Shown here: positions 34,931 through 62,808 of the stretch, piece after piece
Position numbering within the stretch: the first letter of the stretch is position 1
Layout of the letters: each line of letters opens with the position of its first letter
NCBI GenBank assembly: GCA_033675545.1
Contig: JAWDGP010000881.1
Location: forward strand, 342,501-406,500
Length of the DNA stretch: 64,000 bases
Source: Elysia crispata
Taxonomy: Eukaryota > Mollusca > Gastropoda > Plakobranchidae
Direction: 5' to 3'
The notes under the pieces: model-generated
Databases searched by the model: none
Seen by the model: the letters and a program-made list of their open reading frames with translations, nothing else
What the model was told of the DNA's origin: nothing
Translations under genes and position numbers: made by a program

Positions 34931-35090
34931 CAGCAGGAGAAAACATGAAAAGATGTTGGATGGACTAACAAAGTGTCTCAAAGTAGGAAAAGTGACGGAA
35001 GCTCTGAAAGCGACAAGGGATAGATATGAGAGGAAGGTCATGATCACTTACGCTAAAGAGCATGTCACCTGATTGATTGATTTTCTTGCT
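34931..35090 (+). mobile_element. LINE 3' fragment, extreme C-terminus
   Basis: SRRKHEKMLDGLTKCLKVGK and TEALKATRDRYERKVMITYA match the end of the same kind of LINE protein as at 13440-13570 (RRKQLEKLLDGLTEWINEG). 5'-truncated, in the intergenic region. Confidence 0.7.
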
Positions 35091-35823
35091 ATTTTATATT
35101 ATCCTGTGACCAACACATGGAGAAATAAAGGCATTTTGGCTTATTCTTTCACAATGTGAACGGCTTTATCTTGCAGCTTCTACCTATGTGGTCGCAGGTA
35201 AGCGAGATTAAGTCGACATTTCTATAACTTATTTTTAATCAGTGTTCTTTATTATTTTGACTATATTTATATCTTAATGTGATAGCAGAAAAAAGTGCTT
35301 TTATATAGATTACCTATTGTTTTTCCAAGGATATATTACTGAAACTATAAAAGCATTAAATATAGAGGAATGAAGGTATATAAACCTTTGAAAACATTTT
35401 TTAACTGGACAATATTCTTTAAAATCCTAATATTGTAATAACATTTTACGTATTAAATCTGAAAATGTAGATGAAAAAGAATTACTATACATTGTATATT
35501 GCTTGTTAAACATGTTGATTTTGTTGAATAGTTTTTTGTTTTTTTTTTAATTACCAACTGCAACTGCATAAATTTACGTTAAAGAAATGACTTTGTGGAA
35601 GAAAAAGTACCTTTGAACCTGGCTGTATTGTTTTTGAAATCCTCATGAAAAGTAAAATTTTTTAAATGAGGAGGAGATCAATCAATACATGCATTAATAT
35701 GCACATATTTCAAACTTAATAATTTTTTAGTGCTACAAAATCTGAACTCATTTTAGCTGCTTTTGTTTCTATAGATCTGATCCTGTTTTACTTGGCTGAA
35801 CTTCGCAATATGTGATTTATCTT

Positions 35824-35825
<2 letters not shown>
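35091..35825. other. AT-rich intergenic DNA, nothing seen
   Basis: No ORF, RNA or repeat recognised. Confidence 0.5.
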
Positions 35826-35902
<77 letters not shown>

Positions 35903-35942
35903 GTCTGTCTCTCCTCCATCCCTCCCTCTCTCTCTCACTCAC

Positions 35943-36001
<59 letters not shown>
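35826..36001. repeat. (CT)n and (TA)n microsatellite pair
   Basis: About 36 CT units (35826-35898), an imperfect CT-rich spacer, then about 26 TA units (35950-36001). Confidence 0.97.
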
Positions 36002-36005
<4 letters not shown>

Positions 36006-37148
36006 TGAAAACCTCAAAAACCGAAGTCTGATAATTCAGATTTCTCATAAACCGAATTTTGCAAGATGATAGTTTTTTTTTTCTCTTTGGCTTTGTTAGA
36101 ATCGGGTTCGTATTTCAAAGTATTTCTGATTTGATTCTCTTAATTCGGAGTCGATACCACCTCATTAGGCATCACTAAAGTGCTACATGCAAAATTCCTC
36201 TACAGTGATTATAAACCTGTACAAAAATAGAATACCTCAAATAAAATTTATCACGCACCTTATCAATGTTGTCCTTTCTATACCATCAGGTGCTGGTCAA
36301 ACAGACAGAAGCTAGGATCTGTTGAGCTGAGACAGTCAGATTTCTCCCATTTTGATTTCTGTTCCATCAAGGTAACAATTATCCTCTTGAAAATTTTTTC
36401 TTTCAATTTGTTTCATTAGGATGCTTTTATACATATATTTATTTGCAAATTGGATAACAATTGTGCTCTGGACTTCATAGATTTCAAAGGTATCTCTATT
36501 CTATTAACTCTTGCATTCTATGCTCTAAGTACAGTTTGCTCAAACTGTTTGGGGTAACGTTTGTTAATTTTAAGATGGGTATGACAAATGCTGCTTTTCA
36601 TGATAAAGCATTTTGAAATCAAGAATTTATCCTTGCTTATAGAATATGGCTGTGATCAAACATTGTCAAAGATGGTAGAAGTGGCCTGAGGAGGGTTGTG
36701 TTATTTCCTTAGATTTTGAAACAGACTATTTCTCTTGCTTCTGCTTATTTTCTGGTCTTGCAGTTGTAATGATAAAGAGAAGGTTAGAAAATATAATGAA
36801 GTTTACATACAATTACTCAGGCTGAACTAGTGTGGGGGCAGTGTTAAAGTCTAGTTTCAGGGCTGCAAAAAACATTTGATTTAGTCAAGTTTATTTGTTG
36901 TTAAGGAAAAAAGCATAGTTTAAGGATTTCGTACCATTTTGGCCGAGCTATATGTCTTTGATTGAAATATTTTGGTTAACTAGTGTTTCACTGTAACAGA
37001 ATTGACTTGCCTGTTATATTCACTTTAAAAGAGAATGTAACAGAATTAACACAATCCAGTCCACTTCATTTGACTTTTCTTTGAAATTCCAAATTCTGTT
37101 TATCAAATTCTTTTTTTTTTCATTTTTGACTCAATTGAAGTTTCCAAA
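36002..37148. other. AT-rich intergenic DNA
   Basis: ACATTGAAAACCTCAAAAAC at 36002 followed by AAACCGAA boxes is reminiscent of a pogo-type end, but no partner end was found. Otherwise nothing. Confidence 0.4.
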
Positions 37149-37149
37149 G

Positions 37150-37333
37150 CATCAACACCTGACCTACTTGTGAATTTAAAATAAATTGTCAAACTATTTT
37201 TGGATTGAAAATGGGTCAAGTGTTGATGACCTATTTTCAATCCAAAAATAGAATAAGATTTGAGGCAACAAACGTTTATATCCTTTTTTAATCCAAATTT
37301 TTTTTTCAATATTCCAACGTTTGTTGCCTCAAA
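37150..37333. repeat. Cluster of nested inverted repeats (hairpins)
   Basis: Arms 37194-37218 / 37227-37251 (25 bp, one mismatch, 8-bp loop); arms 37259-37276 / 37316-37333 (18 bp, perfect, TTTGAGGCAACAAACGTT); arms 37150-37164 / 37214-37228 (15 bp, one mismatch), which overlap the first. Confidence 0.9.
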
Positions 37334-39739
37334 ACTGTCTTGTTCCAGATTTAAGTAAAGCCAGAGGTCATTCACAGAGAAAACACGGTCCAATATAGCT
37401 CTTCGATCCATAGGCTACCTCTCACGGGGCCGCCGTTTTAGACTTTCATGATTTTGTCTGTTAAATCGATCCAGGAAAAATAAGTTTGTCTGAATGGTGG
37501 ACACTTGAAAATATCGATACTCTATAACTACACTGATATACGACGAAATACATCCTAGAATGTGTCTGTGAATGAGTGAAAAAAAGTATTGTTCCTTTAT
37601 GCAAAAATTTCCCCTTAAAATGATTGATAAAATTGACTGGGAGACATAATTCCTCCAGCCTCACTAATTAATAATAGGTTTAATCGTAGATTAAAAAAAA
37701 AAAAAAGAAACGTTTGTTCAGTTATATTTTTTTGTGTTATTAAATAGATTTTCTAAAAATGTCCAATTTCACTATTTTTTTTTCTAAATCTGGAAAGTGT
37801 GTTCTATTTAGATAATGACCAAAATCTATGTTAGTTCTTGATAAGATTAAATCAGCTCTTGAAACAAAAGAATTTTGTGCAATTCTTACTATAAACTATC
37901 TTTATATAAATTATATCAGCTTACCTGTATTTCATATACAGTATATTTCAAATTTGATAAATATCTAGTCTTTATTAGGCTCAGGTTTCACCCCCATAAT
38001 AAACTTTCTTTTTTTAAATTCCTTTTCAGAAGTAAAACGTGGGACCTTGTTTGAATCTTCAAAGCTTTCTTATCATCCAGCTACTATTTCTTTTGATAAA
38101 GATCACAGGAAAAAATATGTTGACTGGAGTAAAAAGCCTAATTAATGAATGTTTGGGGAAAAAATCTTATGTGAATTATCAATTGTACTTTATTCTAATG
38201 CAAATTAAGCTAAGAGTCAAACAGATTAAAGTTTATTAAACAGGCAATGCCCTTATATGTATTATCTCTTTTAATGAAAATGTGATATTCGTTTATATCA
38301 TACACTTAAGTTCCATTGATGTTGTTTTTAAAAGACGGTATTATATGTCTTTTTTAGGAAATGTGTTTTATAAAATTTTTTCTTCTTATATTTTTATGAT
38401 TTGGATTTCTCTAAATAACCTCTGGAGATGACTCTTTATATCTGTCTTTGTTATTTTAATAATATTCCTGTTTTAAATACCTGCCACATTCAGTTTAAAC
38501 CCAAACGTTTTCGTATATGTTTATGGTATTCATCAAGTGATTTCAATTCATCCACTTTGTACAGAGTATACGATCCGTCATTTTTATACAAAAGAAATAT
38601 TGAACTCCATTTAAAATAATAGAAACATAAACTCTATTACCGAATTGATAATGAGTATAAGGTATGTATTGAGAACATAATATGGAATAGCCAACTGACA
38701 CATAGATCGTGAACTAATATTGAATAATTAAATAGGGGTGACAAAAACCTCTACACTTCTATCTCTGTAATTTAAACAAGCGTAATAAAAATAATATCAA
38801 TACAACAGAATAGAATTCAAAATGAAAAAAAAAAATTATCAAAACGGTAGAATCGATTTCGATTTTTTTCTTTCTCAATACTAATACAATACCAATGCTC
38901 TAGAATCGAAATGATCTCTATAAATCATCAAAATAATACCATATTATCAAAATATAATCGATTTTGAGACCGGAGTAAAAAGTGGCCTTATGTCCATCAC
39001 GTATGTATCGTTTTCATAACATTTTTTTTAGTAATATTCATAATATTCCTCTTTGCTTTGAGAAATGTTCATAGCATTATTTATAGACATTGTTCTATTT
39101 CCACCCCCTTTAGTAAGACACTCTACTTCCACTGTTATAGCTAATCTTGATTTACCTAAGCAGGATATAGCTGGTAACATTCAGCGGCTGCATATATTGA
39201 ATTTTATAATTACATGGTCTCTTAATTTAACAAAAATGACCTGTGTCGGGGATTTTTTCTTTTTTTTTTTTTTTTTTTTTTTGTTGCTTTTTTTTTTGGC
39301 GGAGGGGGTTGAGTGAGTGGGCAATACGCTTTTTAACTGAAGTTGGAACAAATATTTACGATTGGACTGATGACTCGAAAGAGATAGAGATAAAAGATCT
39401 GAGACGGGCTTAGAAGATAATATTATTGTGAAATGTGAGGAAAGAGAAATAAGCAGGTACATGGCCACTAAGGCCAACAGGCATAGCACTCCCTGATGGT
39501 TTCTAAAAAAAAAAAGAATAAGAAAATTGGGTTTTAAGATAATTTCTCAAAAGAAAAATATATAAATAAAACATTCATTATTACTTCTTGCTACATAACC
39601 TAATTTCGATTGGAAGGTTTGAAGTTGGATAAACTTTGGACCTTGATATTTTTGCAATTAGCTTACTTGGTGTCTTTTCGTGTTCTCGGTCTACCTAGAT
39701 CTATATCGGGATTGAATTGTTGTTGAAATAATAATAGAG
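37334..39739. other. AT-rich intergenic DNA with a poly(T) tract
   Basis: No genes seen. Long T run interrupted by C/G at about 39255-39297; the Lys-rich minus-strand frame across it is an artefact. Confidence 0.5.
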
Positions 39740-41010
39740 CGGCCGCCACCCTTTATGATTTAGGGATGCGGACCATTCAAGAGGCTATGGAAATCACTTT
39801 AGAGGATTTTATAGACAATCAAGAGTTTGACACAAATGAAATTGTAATAACTGTTAAAGGAAAGAGAGCTACCCAGTGTAGTTGGGATCATATTTAAGTA
39901 ACTCTGAATAGAACGATTGGACCAGCCGAGCCAGAAGAGGTTAGTTTTTAACCAAGTTTATAGACTTGAGGATCCTACACGCTGGTTCCTTATAACAAAT
40001 ACTAAACAATACAACAAAAACAGTCAACGATGAACCATTATCTCTGCACTTTAAAAGAAGAGAATAAGAAAACTTAAATATGGGCTCCATCCAAACTAAA
40101 ATTAGAAGCCATAGAGGAAAGAGTTCCTTTTAGGTATTGACGGTTTTTTACATAGAAGAAACAGCAGCAACCCTATAGTGTGTTTCCTACTTGGAACTTA
40201 GTGTTATAAAATGATTTAAACTTACGTTGGTCATTAAAAGTCGACAAAGACCTCTTTTTTGCACTTATAAAAGTTGGATCTAGCACTTTGGCCCCCTTTG
40301 GTGTGTAAATTAGGCCGTACCTTAAAAGGAACTCGTTCCGCCATAGAGAAAATTGTAAAGAGAAATCTAGGGCAAGAGGCAACAGTGAGCAGACCCGAAG
40401 ACGCTAAAGACAGGGATCGAATAGATGTAACGGTGCCCTACACCGACCTAAAAACGTGCCCAATTGTGTAGAGGTGAATTTTAGAGACAGTAAAACTGTT
40501 AAATAAATGTTGTGGTTTGTACTAATAAAAAATCGAAGACAACAGTGTTGCTGGTGCAATAGTGCTGAACACTGGCCCTCCAAATGTCCGAAAAGAGGGG
40601 GAGAGAAGGAAAAAGTGGAAAGTGTGTTGGGGAGACGATAAGTGCAGAACACAGCTCACCCGAGAAGTTATGTGAGCGCGCTCTCAGGCGGAGAGAGAAT
40701 CGGAGGAGACGAGGTATAACTGAAAAGCTCACAAGACAAAGAAGGCATGAAAGAACAACCGAAGAAACACGTAGAAGTTGAAAGGAAGGAAAAAGATAAA
40801 AGAGGAAAGCATAAAGAACACTGTAATCGCCTCAACCATAGGAAGGAAAGAAGACCAAGAAATTGGAAATTCAAAAGGCCCTCACGGACAAAATCAAACG
40901 ACACTAATGTAAAGGGCACAAACGAGGGGGATAGAACGGAGACTTTTCAAACACCCAACGCTAGAGTCGCTACTGACACACAAGCAGAAAACAAAAAAGA
41001 AAAGCATACT
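39740..41010 (+). mobile_element. Fossil retroelement ORF1/gag-like region with CCHC zinc knuckle
   Basis: Protein-like segments in the plus strand include RLEDPTRWFLITNTK (about 39960) and a C-X2-C-X4-H-X4-C zinc knuckle (CCWCNSAEHWPSKC, about 40540-40580), followed by a Lys/Arg/Glu-rich basic tail to about 41010. This is typical of the nucleic-acid-binding first ORF of LINEs or the gag of LTR elements; I cannot tell which. Broken in several places, no polymerase seen, no terminal repeats found; looks old. It ends just before the satellite array. Confidence 0.5.
40116..40334 (+). repeat. Dispersed repeat shared with 25864-26107, copy 2
   Basis: Same block order as copy 1. This copy sits inside the retroelement fossil at 39740-41010, suggesting that both come from the same element family. 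Confidence 0.8.
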
Positions 41011-41091
41011 TAGGAAAGGACTTACTAAAACAATGCAAGATATGTTGATTATAACTTAGCCAACAAGCCCATAAAGAGAGACTGTTAAAAA

Positions 41092-44000
41092 TTCGATTCC
41101 CCGGCCGCCATATTGTTTTTATGTTATTTATAGAGTTGGAAAAATTAGAATTTTATCTCCGGCAGCCATATTGAAATAATGCTTTTTTTAGAAATAGAAA
41201 CTAAAAACAGCATTATTTCAATATGGCTGCCGGAGATTCAAATTATGATTTTTCTATCTCAATAAATAGCGTAATAACAATATGGCCTCCGGGGAATCCA
41301 ATTCTAGTTTTTCAATATCTATAAATAGCGTAATAACAATATGGCCTCCGGGGAATCCAATTCTAGTTCTAAAAATCAATTCTAATTTGTCTATCTCTAT
41401 AAATAGCAAAATAACAATATGGCCGCTGTTGAATTCAATTCTGGTTCTACAAATCAAATTCTAATTTGTGTATCTCTATAAATAGCATAATAACAATATG
41501 GTCGCAGGGGAATCGAATTCTCATATTTTTTTATCTCTATAAATAGCATAATTTCAATATGGTCGCCGGATAGTCAAAGTCTAATTATTCTATCTCTATA
41601 AATAGCGTAATAACAATATGGTCGCCGGGGAATCCAGTTCTAATTTTTCTATCTCTATAAATGACAAAATTTCAATATGGCCGCCGGGGAATCCAATTCT
41701 AGTTCTAAAAATACAATTCTAATTTGTGTATCTTTATAAATAGAATAATAACAATATGGCTGGCGGGGAATCCAGTTCTAGTTCTAAATATCTAATTCTA
41801 GTGTTTCTTTGTCTAAAAATAGGATTATTTCAATATGGCCGCCGGAGAGAAAATTTCTTTATTTTTTTCTATCTCTATAAATAGCAAAATAATAATATGG
41901 CCGTCGGGGAATCCGATTCTAATTTTTCTATGTCTATAAATAGCAAAATAATAATATGGCCGTCGGGGAATCCGATTCTAATTTTTCTATGTCTATAAAT
42001 AGCATTATAACAATATGGCCGCAGGGGAATCGAATTCTAGTTTTTGTATCTCTATTTATAAGATATTTTCAATATGGCCGCCGGATTTTTAAGTTTTACT
42101 ATTTCTAGCTCTATAAGTAGCATACAAACTATTGCGACCGGGGAATCGAATTCTGATTTTTCCATCGCTATAAATATCATAATTTCTATATGGCCGCCGG
42201 AGTTTCAAATTCTAATTATTATATCTCTATAAATAGTATAGTTACAATATGGCCGCCGCAGAATCCAATTCTAGATTTTTTATCTCTATAAATAGCATAA
42301 ATTCAATATGACGCCCTGGAATCGAATTCTCATTTTCCATCTCTATAAATATTTTAATAACAATATGGCCACCGGGTAATCTAATTCTAGCTTTTCTATC
42401 TCTAGAAATAGCATAAAATTAATATAACGCACTGGAACCGAATTCTAATTTTTCCATTTATTTCTATTTATTTATATAATTAGTATAATTTCAATGTGGC
42501 CGCCGGAGAATCGAAATTCTAATTATTCTATCTCTATAAATAGCATAATTGCAATATGTCGCCGTAAAATTTTAATTTTGCGATCTGTCAAAATAGCATT
42601 ATTTCATTTTGGCCGCCGTGGAATCTTATTCTAGTGTTTTGATCTCTATAAATAGCATAACTTCAATATGGCCGCCTTGGCATCGAATTCTAGTGTTTCG
42701 ATCTTTATAAATAGTATAATTTATAGCCGCCGTGAAATTCTAATTTTTCGGCATCTATAAAAAGCAAATAGTTCTAAATAATTAATTCTAGAGTTTCCAT
42801 CCATAAAAATACCTTTATTTCAATATTTCCGTCGGAGAAAAAAATTCTAATTGTTCTATCTCTACAAATAACAAAATAACAATATGGCCGCCAGGGAATC
42901 CAAATCTACTTTGTGTATCGCTGTAAATAACATAATTTCAATATGGCCGCCGTGGAATCCAATTCTAGCGCTTAAAAACAATTATAATTTTTCTATCTCT
43001 ATAAATAACATAATTTCAATATGGACGCCGGGGAATTCAATTCTAGTTCTAAATATCTAAGTCTTGATTTTCCATCTCTAAAATCAGCATTTTTTTTACA
43101 ATATGGCCGCCGTAGAATTCTAATTTTTCGAGCTCTATAAAAAGCGTAATCTTAATATGGCTGCAGGGGAATCGAATTCTAGTGTTTCGATCTCTATAAA
43201 TAGCATAATCTCAAGATTCCCCCCGAGGATCTCAATCTCTATAAGTAGCATAGTTTCAATATTGCCGCCGGAAAATTGAAATCTAGTGTTTCGATCTCTA
43301 TAAATAACGTAATTTTTTATGGCCGCCGGGGAATTGAATTCTACTTTTTCGATCTTTATAAATCGCAAAAGTTCGATATGGCCGCCTGGGTATTCTAATT
43401 TTCCGATCTCTATAAATAGAATGTTTTCAATATAGCCGCCGGGGTATCTAATTCTAGTTCTACATATCTAATTCTAGAGTTTCCATCTCTAAAAATAGCA
43501 TGATTTTAGTATGGCCGCCTTAGAATAAAATTCTAATTTTACTATCTCTATTAATAAAAAAAAATAAAATATGGCCGCCGGGGAATCGAATTCTAATTTT
43601 TCTATCTCTAAAAATAGCATAATAAGAATATGGCCGCCCGGGCATCCAATTCTAGTTCTAAAAATCAAACTCTCATTTTCCTATCTCTATAAACAGCATA
43701 TAAATAACAATAGGGCCGCCGGGGAATCCAATTCTAATTTTCTATCTCTATAAATAACATAATTTCGATATGCCCGCCAGGAAATCCAATTCTATTTTCA
43801 GTATCTGTATAAACAGCATAATAACAATTTGGCCGCTGGAGAGCCCTATTCTAATTTTTCTAACCTTATAAATAATATAATTTCAATATGGCCGCCGGGG
43901 ATTCCAATTCTAATTTCAGTATCTCTATAAATAGCATAATTTCAATATGGTCGCCGGAAAATTTAAATTAAGTTCTAAATATTTAATTCTAGAGTTTCTA

Positions 44001-44710
44001 TCTATAAAAATAGCATTATTTCAATATTGCCGTCGGAGAAATAAATTCTAATTTTTCTATCTCTATAAATAGCATAATAACAATATGGCCGCCAGAGAAT
44101 CCAATTATAATTTGTCTATCTCACTTAAATAGCATAATTTCAATATGGCCGCCGCGTAATCCACTATTAGTTCTAAAACTCAATTCTAATTTGTCTATCT
44201 CTGTTAATAGCAAAAATTCAATATGGACGCCGGGTAATCCAATTCTATTTTTTCTATCTCTAAAAAAAGGATAATAACATTATGGCCGCCGGGGAATCGA
44301 ATTCTAATTTTCTATCTCTACAAATAACAAAAGGCCGCTGTTGAATCGAATTCTACCTTTTAGATCTCTGCAAATAGCATGATTTTAATATGGCCGCCGT
44401 GGAATCGTTTGCTAGTGTTTCGATCTCTATAAATAGCATAATATCAATATCGTCACCGCGGAATCGAATATTAGTGTTTCTATGTCTATAAATAGCCTAA
44501 TATCAATATCGTCACTGTGGAATCGAATTCTAGTGTTTCTGTCTCTATAAAAAGACTAATATGAATTTCTTTACTGTGGAATCGAATTATAGTGTTTCTA
44601 TCGCTTTAAATAGCCTAATATCAGTATAGTCACTGTGGAATCGAATTGTAGTGTTTCACTGTGGAATTGAATTGTAGCCTAATATCAGTATAATCACTGT
44701 GGAATCGAAT
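41092..44710 (+). repeat. 59-bp satellite array with alternating YY1-like and MEF2/TATA-like boxes
   Basis: About 55-60 tandem units over 3.6 kb. The basic period is 59 bp (ATGG boxes at 41559, 41618 and 41677 are exactly 59 apart), with a longer variant of about 78 bp that carries an extra CAATTCTAGTTCTAAAAAT-like piece. Each unit holds AATATGGCCGCC (its reverse strand, GGCCATATT, fits the YY1 consensus), GGGGAATC, AATTCTAATTTTTCTATCTC and CTATAAATAG, which fits MEF2 (YTA W4 TAR) and a TATA box. More than twenty units keep CTATAAATAG exactly. Two neighbouring units near 41880-42000 are practically identical (recent duplication), while units right of about 44400 are more diverged (GTCACTGTGGAATCG form). 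No coding potential: the period is not a multiple of 3. It lies in the TBC1D16-CCDC40 intergenic region. Confidence 0.95.
41157..41235. repeat. Perfect 27-bp inverted repeat at the head of the satellite array
   Basis: Arms 41157-41183 and 41209-41235 are exact reverse complements (ends CTCCGGCAGCC / GGCTGCCGGAG) with a 25-bp spacer. Units left of the junction (41092-41183) run in the opposite direction from the rest of the array. Confidence 0.95.
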
Positions 44711-44726
44711 TGTAGTGTTGTTTTAC

Positions 44727-44727
44727 A

Positions 44728-44776
<49 letters not shown>

Positions 44777-44780
44777 TAGT

Positions 44781-44827
<47 letters not shown>

Positions 44828-44943
44828 AAGAAGAAGAAGAAGAAGAAGAAGAAGAAGAAGAAGAAGAAGAGTAGTTATGATGATGATCATCATCATCACC
44901 ATGACTATCATGATAATGATAATAATAGTAATAATAATAATCA
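44727..44943. repeat. Compound triplet microsatellite (CAG/TAG/AAG, then ATG/AAT)
   Basis: Runs of CAG, TAG, CAG, TAG and AAG followed by imperfect ATG/ATC/AAT triplets. It abuts the right end of the 59-bp array and lies about 440 bp before the CCDC40 ATG. Open frames across it (Ser/Arg or poly-Leu) are artefacts. Confidence 0.95.
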
Positions 44944-45360
44944 TGGCGCTTCAGATTTTCGTATCATGGCATACGTATACGTTGCTTTTATAGCGTTTGT
45001 TTTCTTTTGAAAATAGTTTTTGTGCTTTCAAGTAGCAGCTTTTTTTAAACTAATCAAAACGACCACACAGTAACTGTTACAAGCAGAAGAAAGCATTTAT
45101 TTCGGACCTCTTAAAAAAATACTTTTAGTGCGTTAAAATATGCTGCTTTATAAATCAAATAACTATTTGCGGCAGTTATAGGTTAAAACGGTCATTAAGA
45201 ATTTTCTCGAACCCAGTAAAACCGCATATTCCGAAGATAAAACTAAGACACTGTCAATACGATTTATCTGTGTCGGAAGCTTCGAGCCAGGCTGTTATTC
45301 ATAACTTCCTATTGGTGAATCGAGCCCTTTCCTAAATCAATAATGCCTCTGTTGTTTATC
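44944..45360. other. Presumed CCDC40 promoter / 5'UTR region
   Basis: Unique sequence between the triplet repeat and the X-box candidate, no ORF. No convincing TATA box close to the ATG. The transcription start is probably here because exon 1 begins at 45386. Confidence 0.45.
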
Positions 45361-45374
45361 GTGCTCTTAGCAAC
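45361..45374 (+). promoter_or_regulatory. Candidate RFX X-box upstream of CCDC40
   Basis: GTGCTC-TT-AGCAAC: the right half-site (AGCAAC) is a perfect RRNRAC, the left half matches RYYNYY at five of six positions, and the 2-bp spacer is canonical. It ends 11 bp before the ATG. RFX factors drive many ciliary genes through X-boxes. One-mismatch matches are not rare, so this is a position-supported candidate only. Confidence 0.45.
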
Positions 45375-45385
45375 AATATTTAGCA

Positions 45386-62808
<17,423 letters not shown>

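Noticed and set aside
36002-36160. Second pogo-like element (AAAACCTCAAAAACCG start)
   Set aside because: No matching opposite end or TA duplication could be found.
37103-37411. 102-codon minus-strand frame
   Set aside because: Runs through the inverted repeats; no recognisable protein pattern or splice context.
39743-39755. GCGGCCGCCACC resembling a cloning linker
   Set aside because: The surrounding sequence is continuous with a degraded genomic element, and GGCCGCC is also common in the nearby array.
41092-44710. CRISPR-like array of regular repeats
   Set aside because: The units are contiguous and drift throughout, with no unique spacers, and the window is clearly an intron-containing animal genome.
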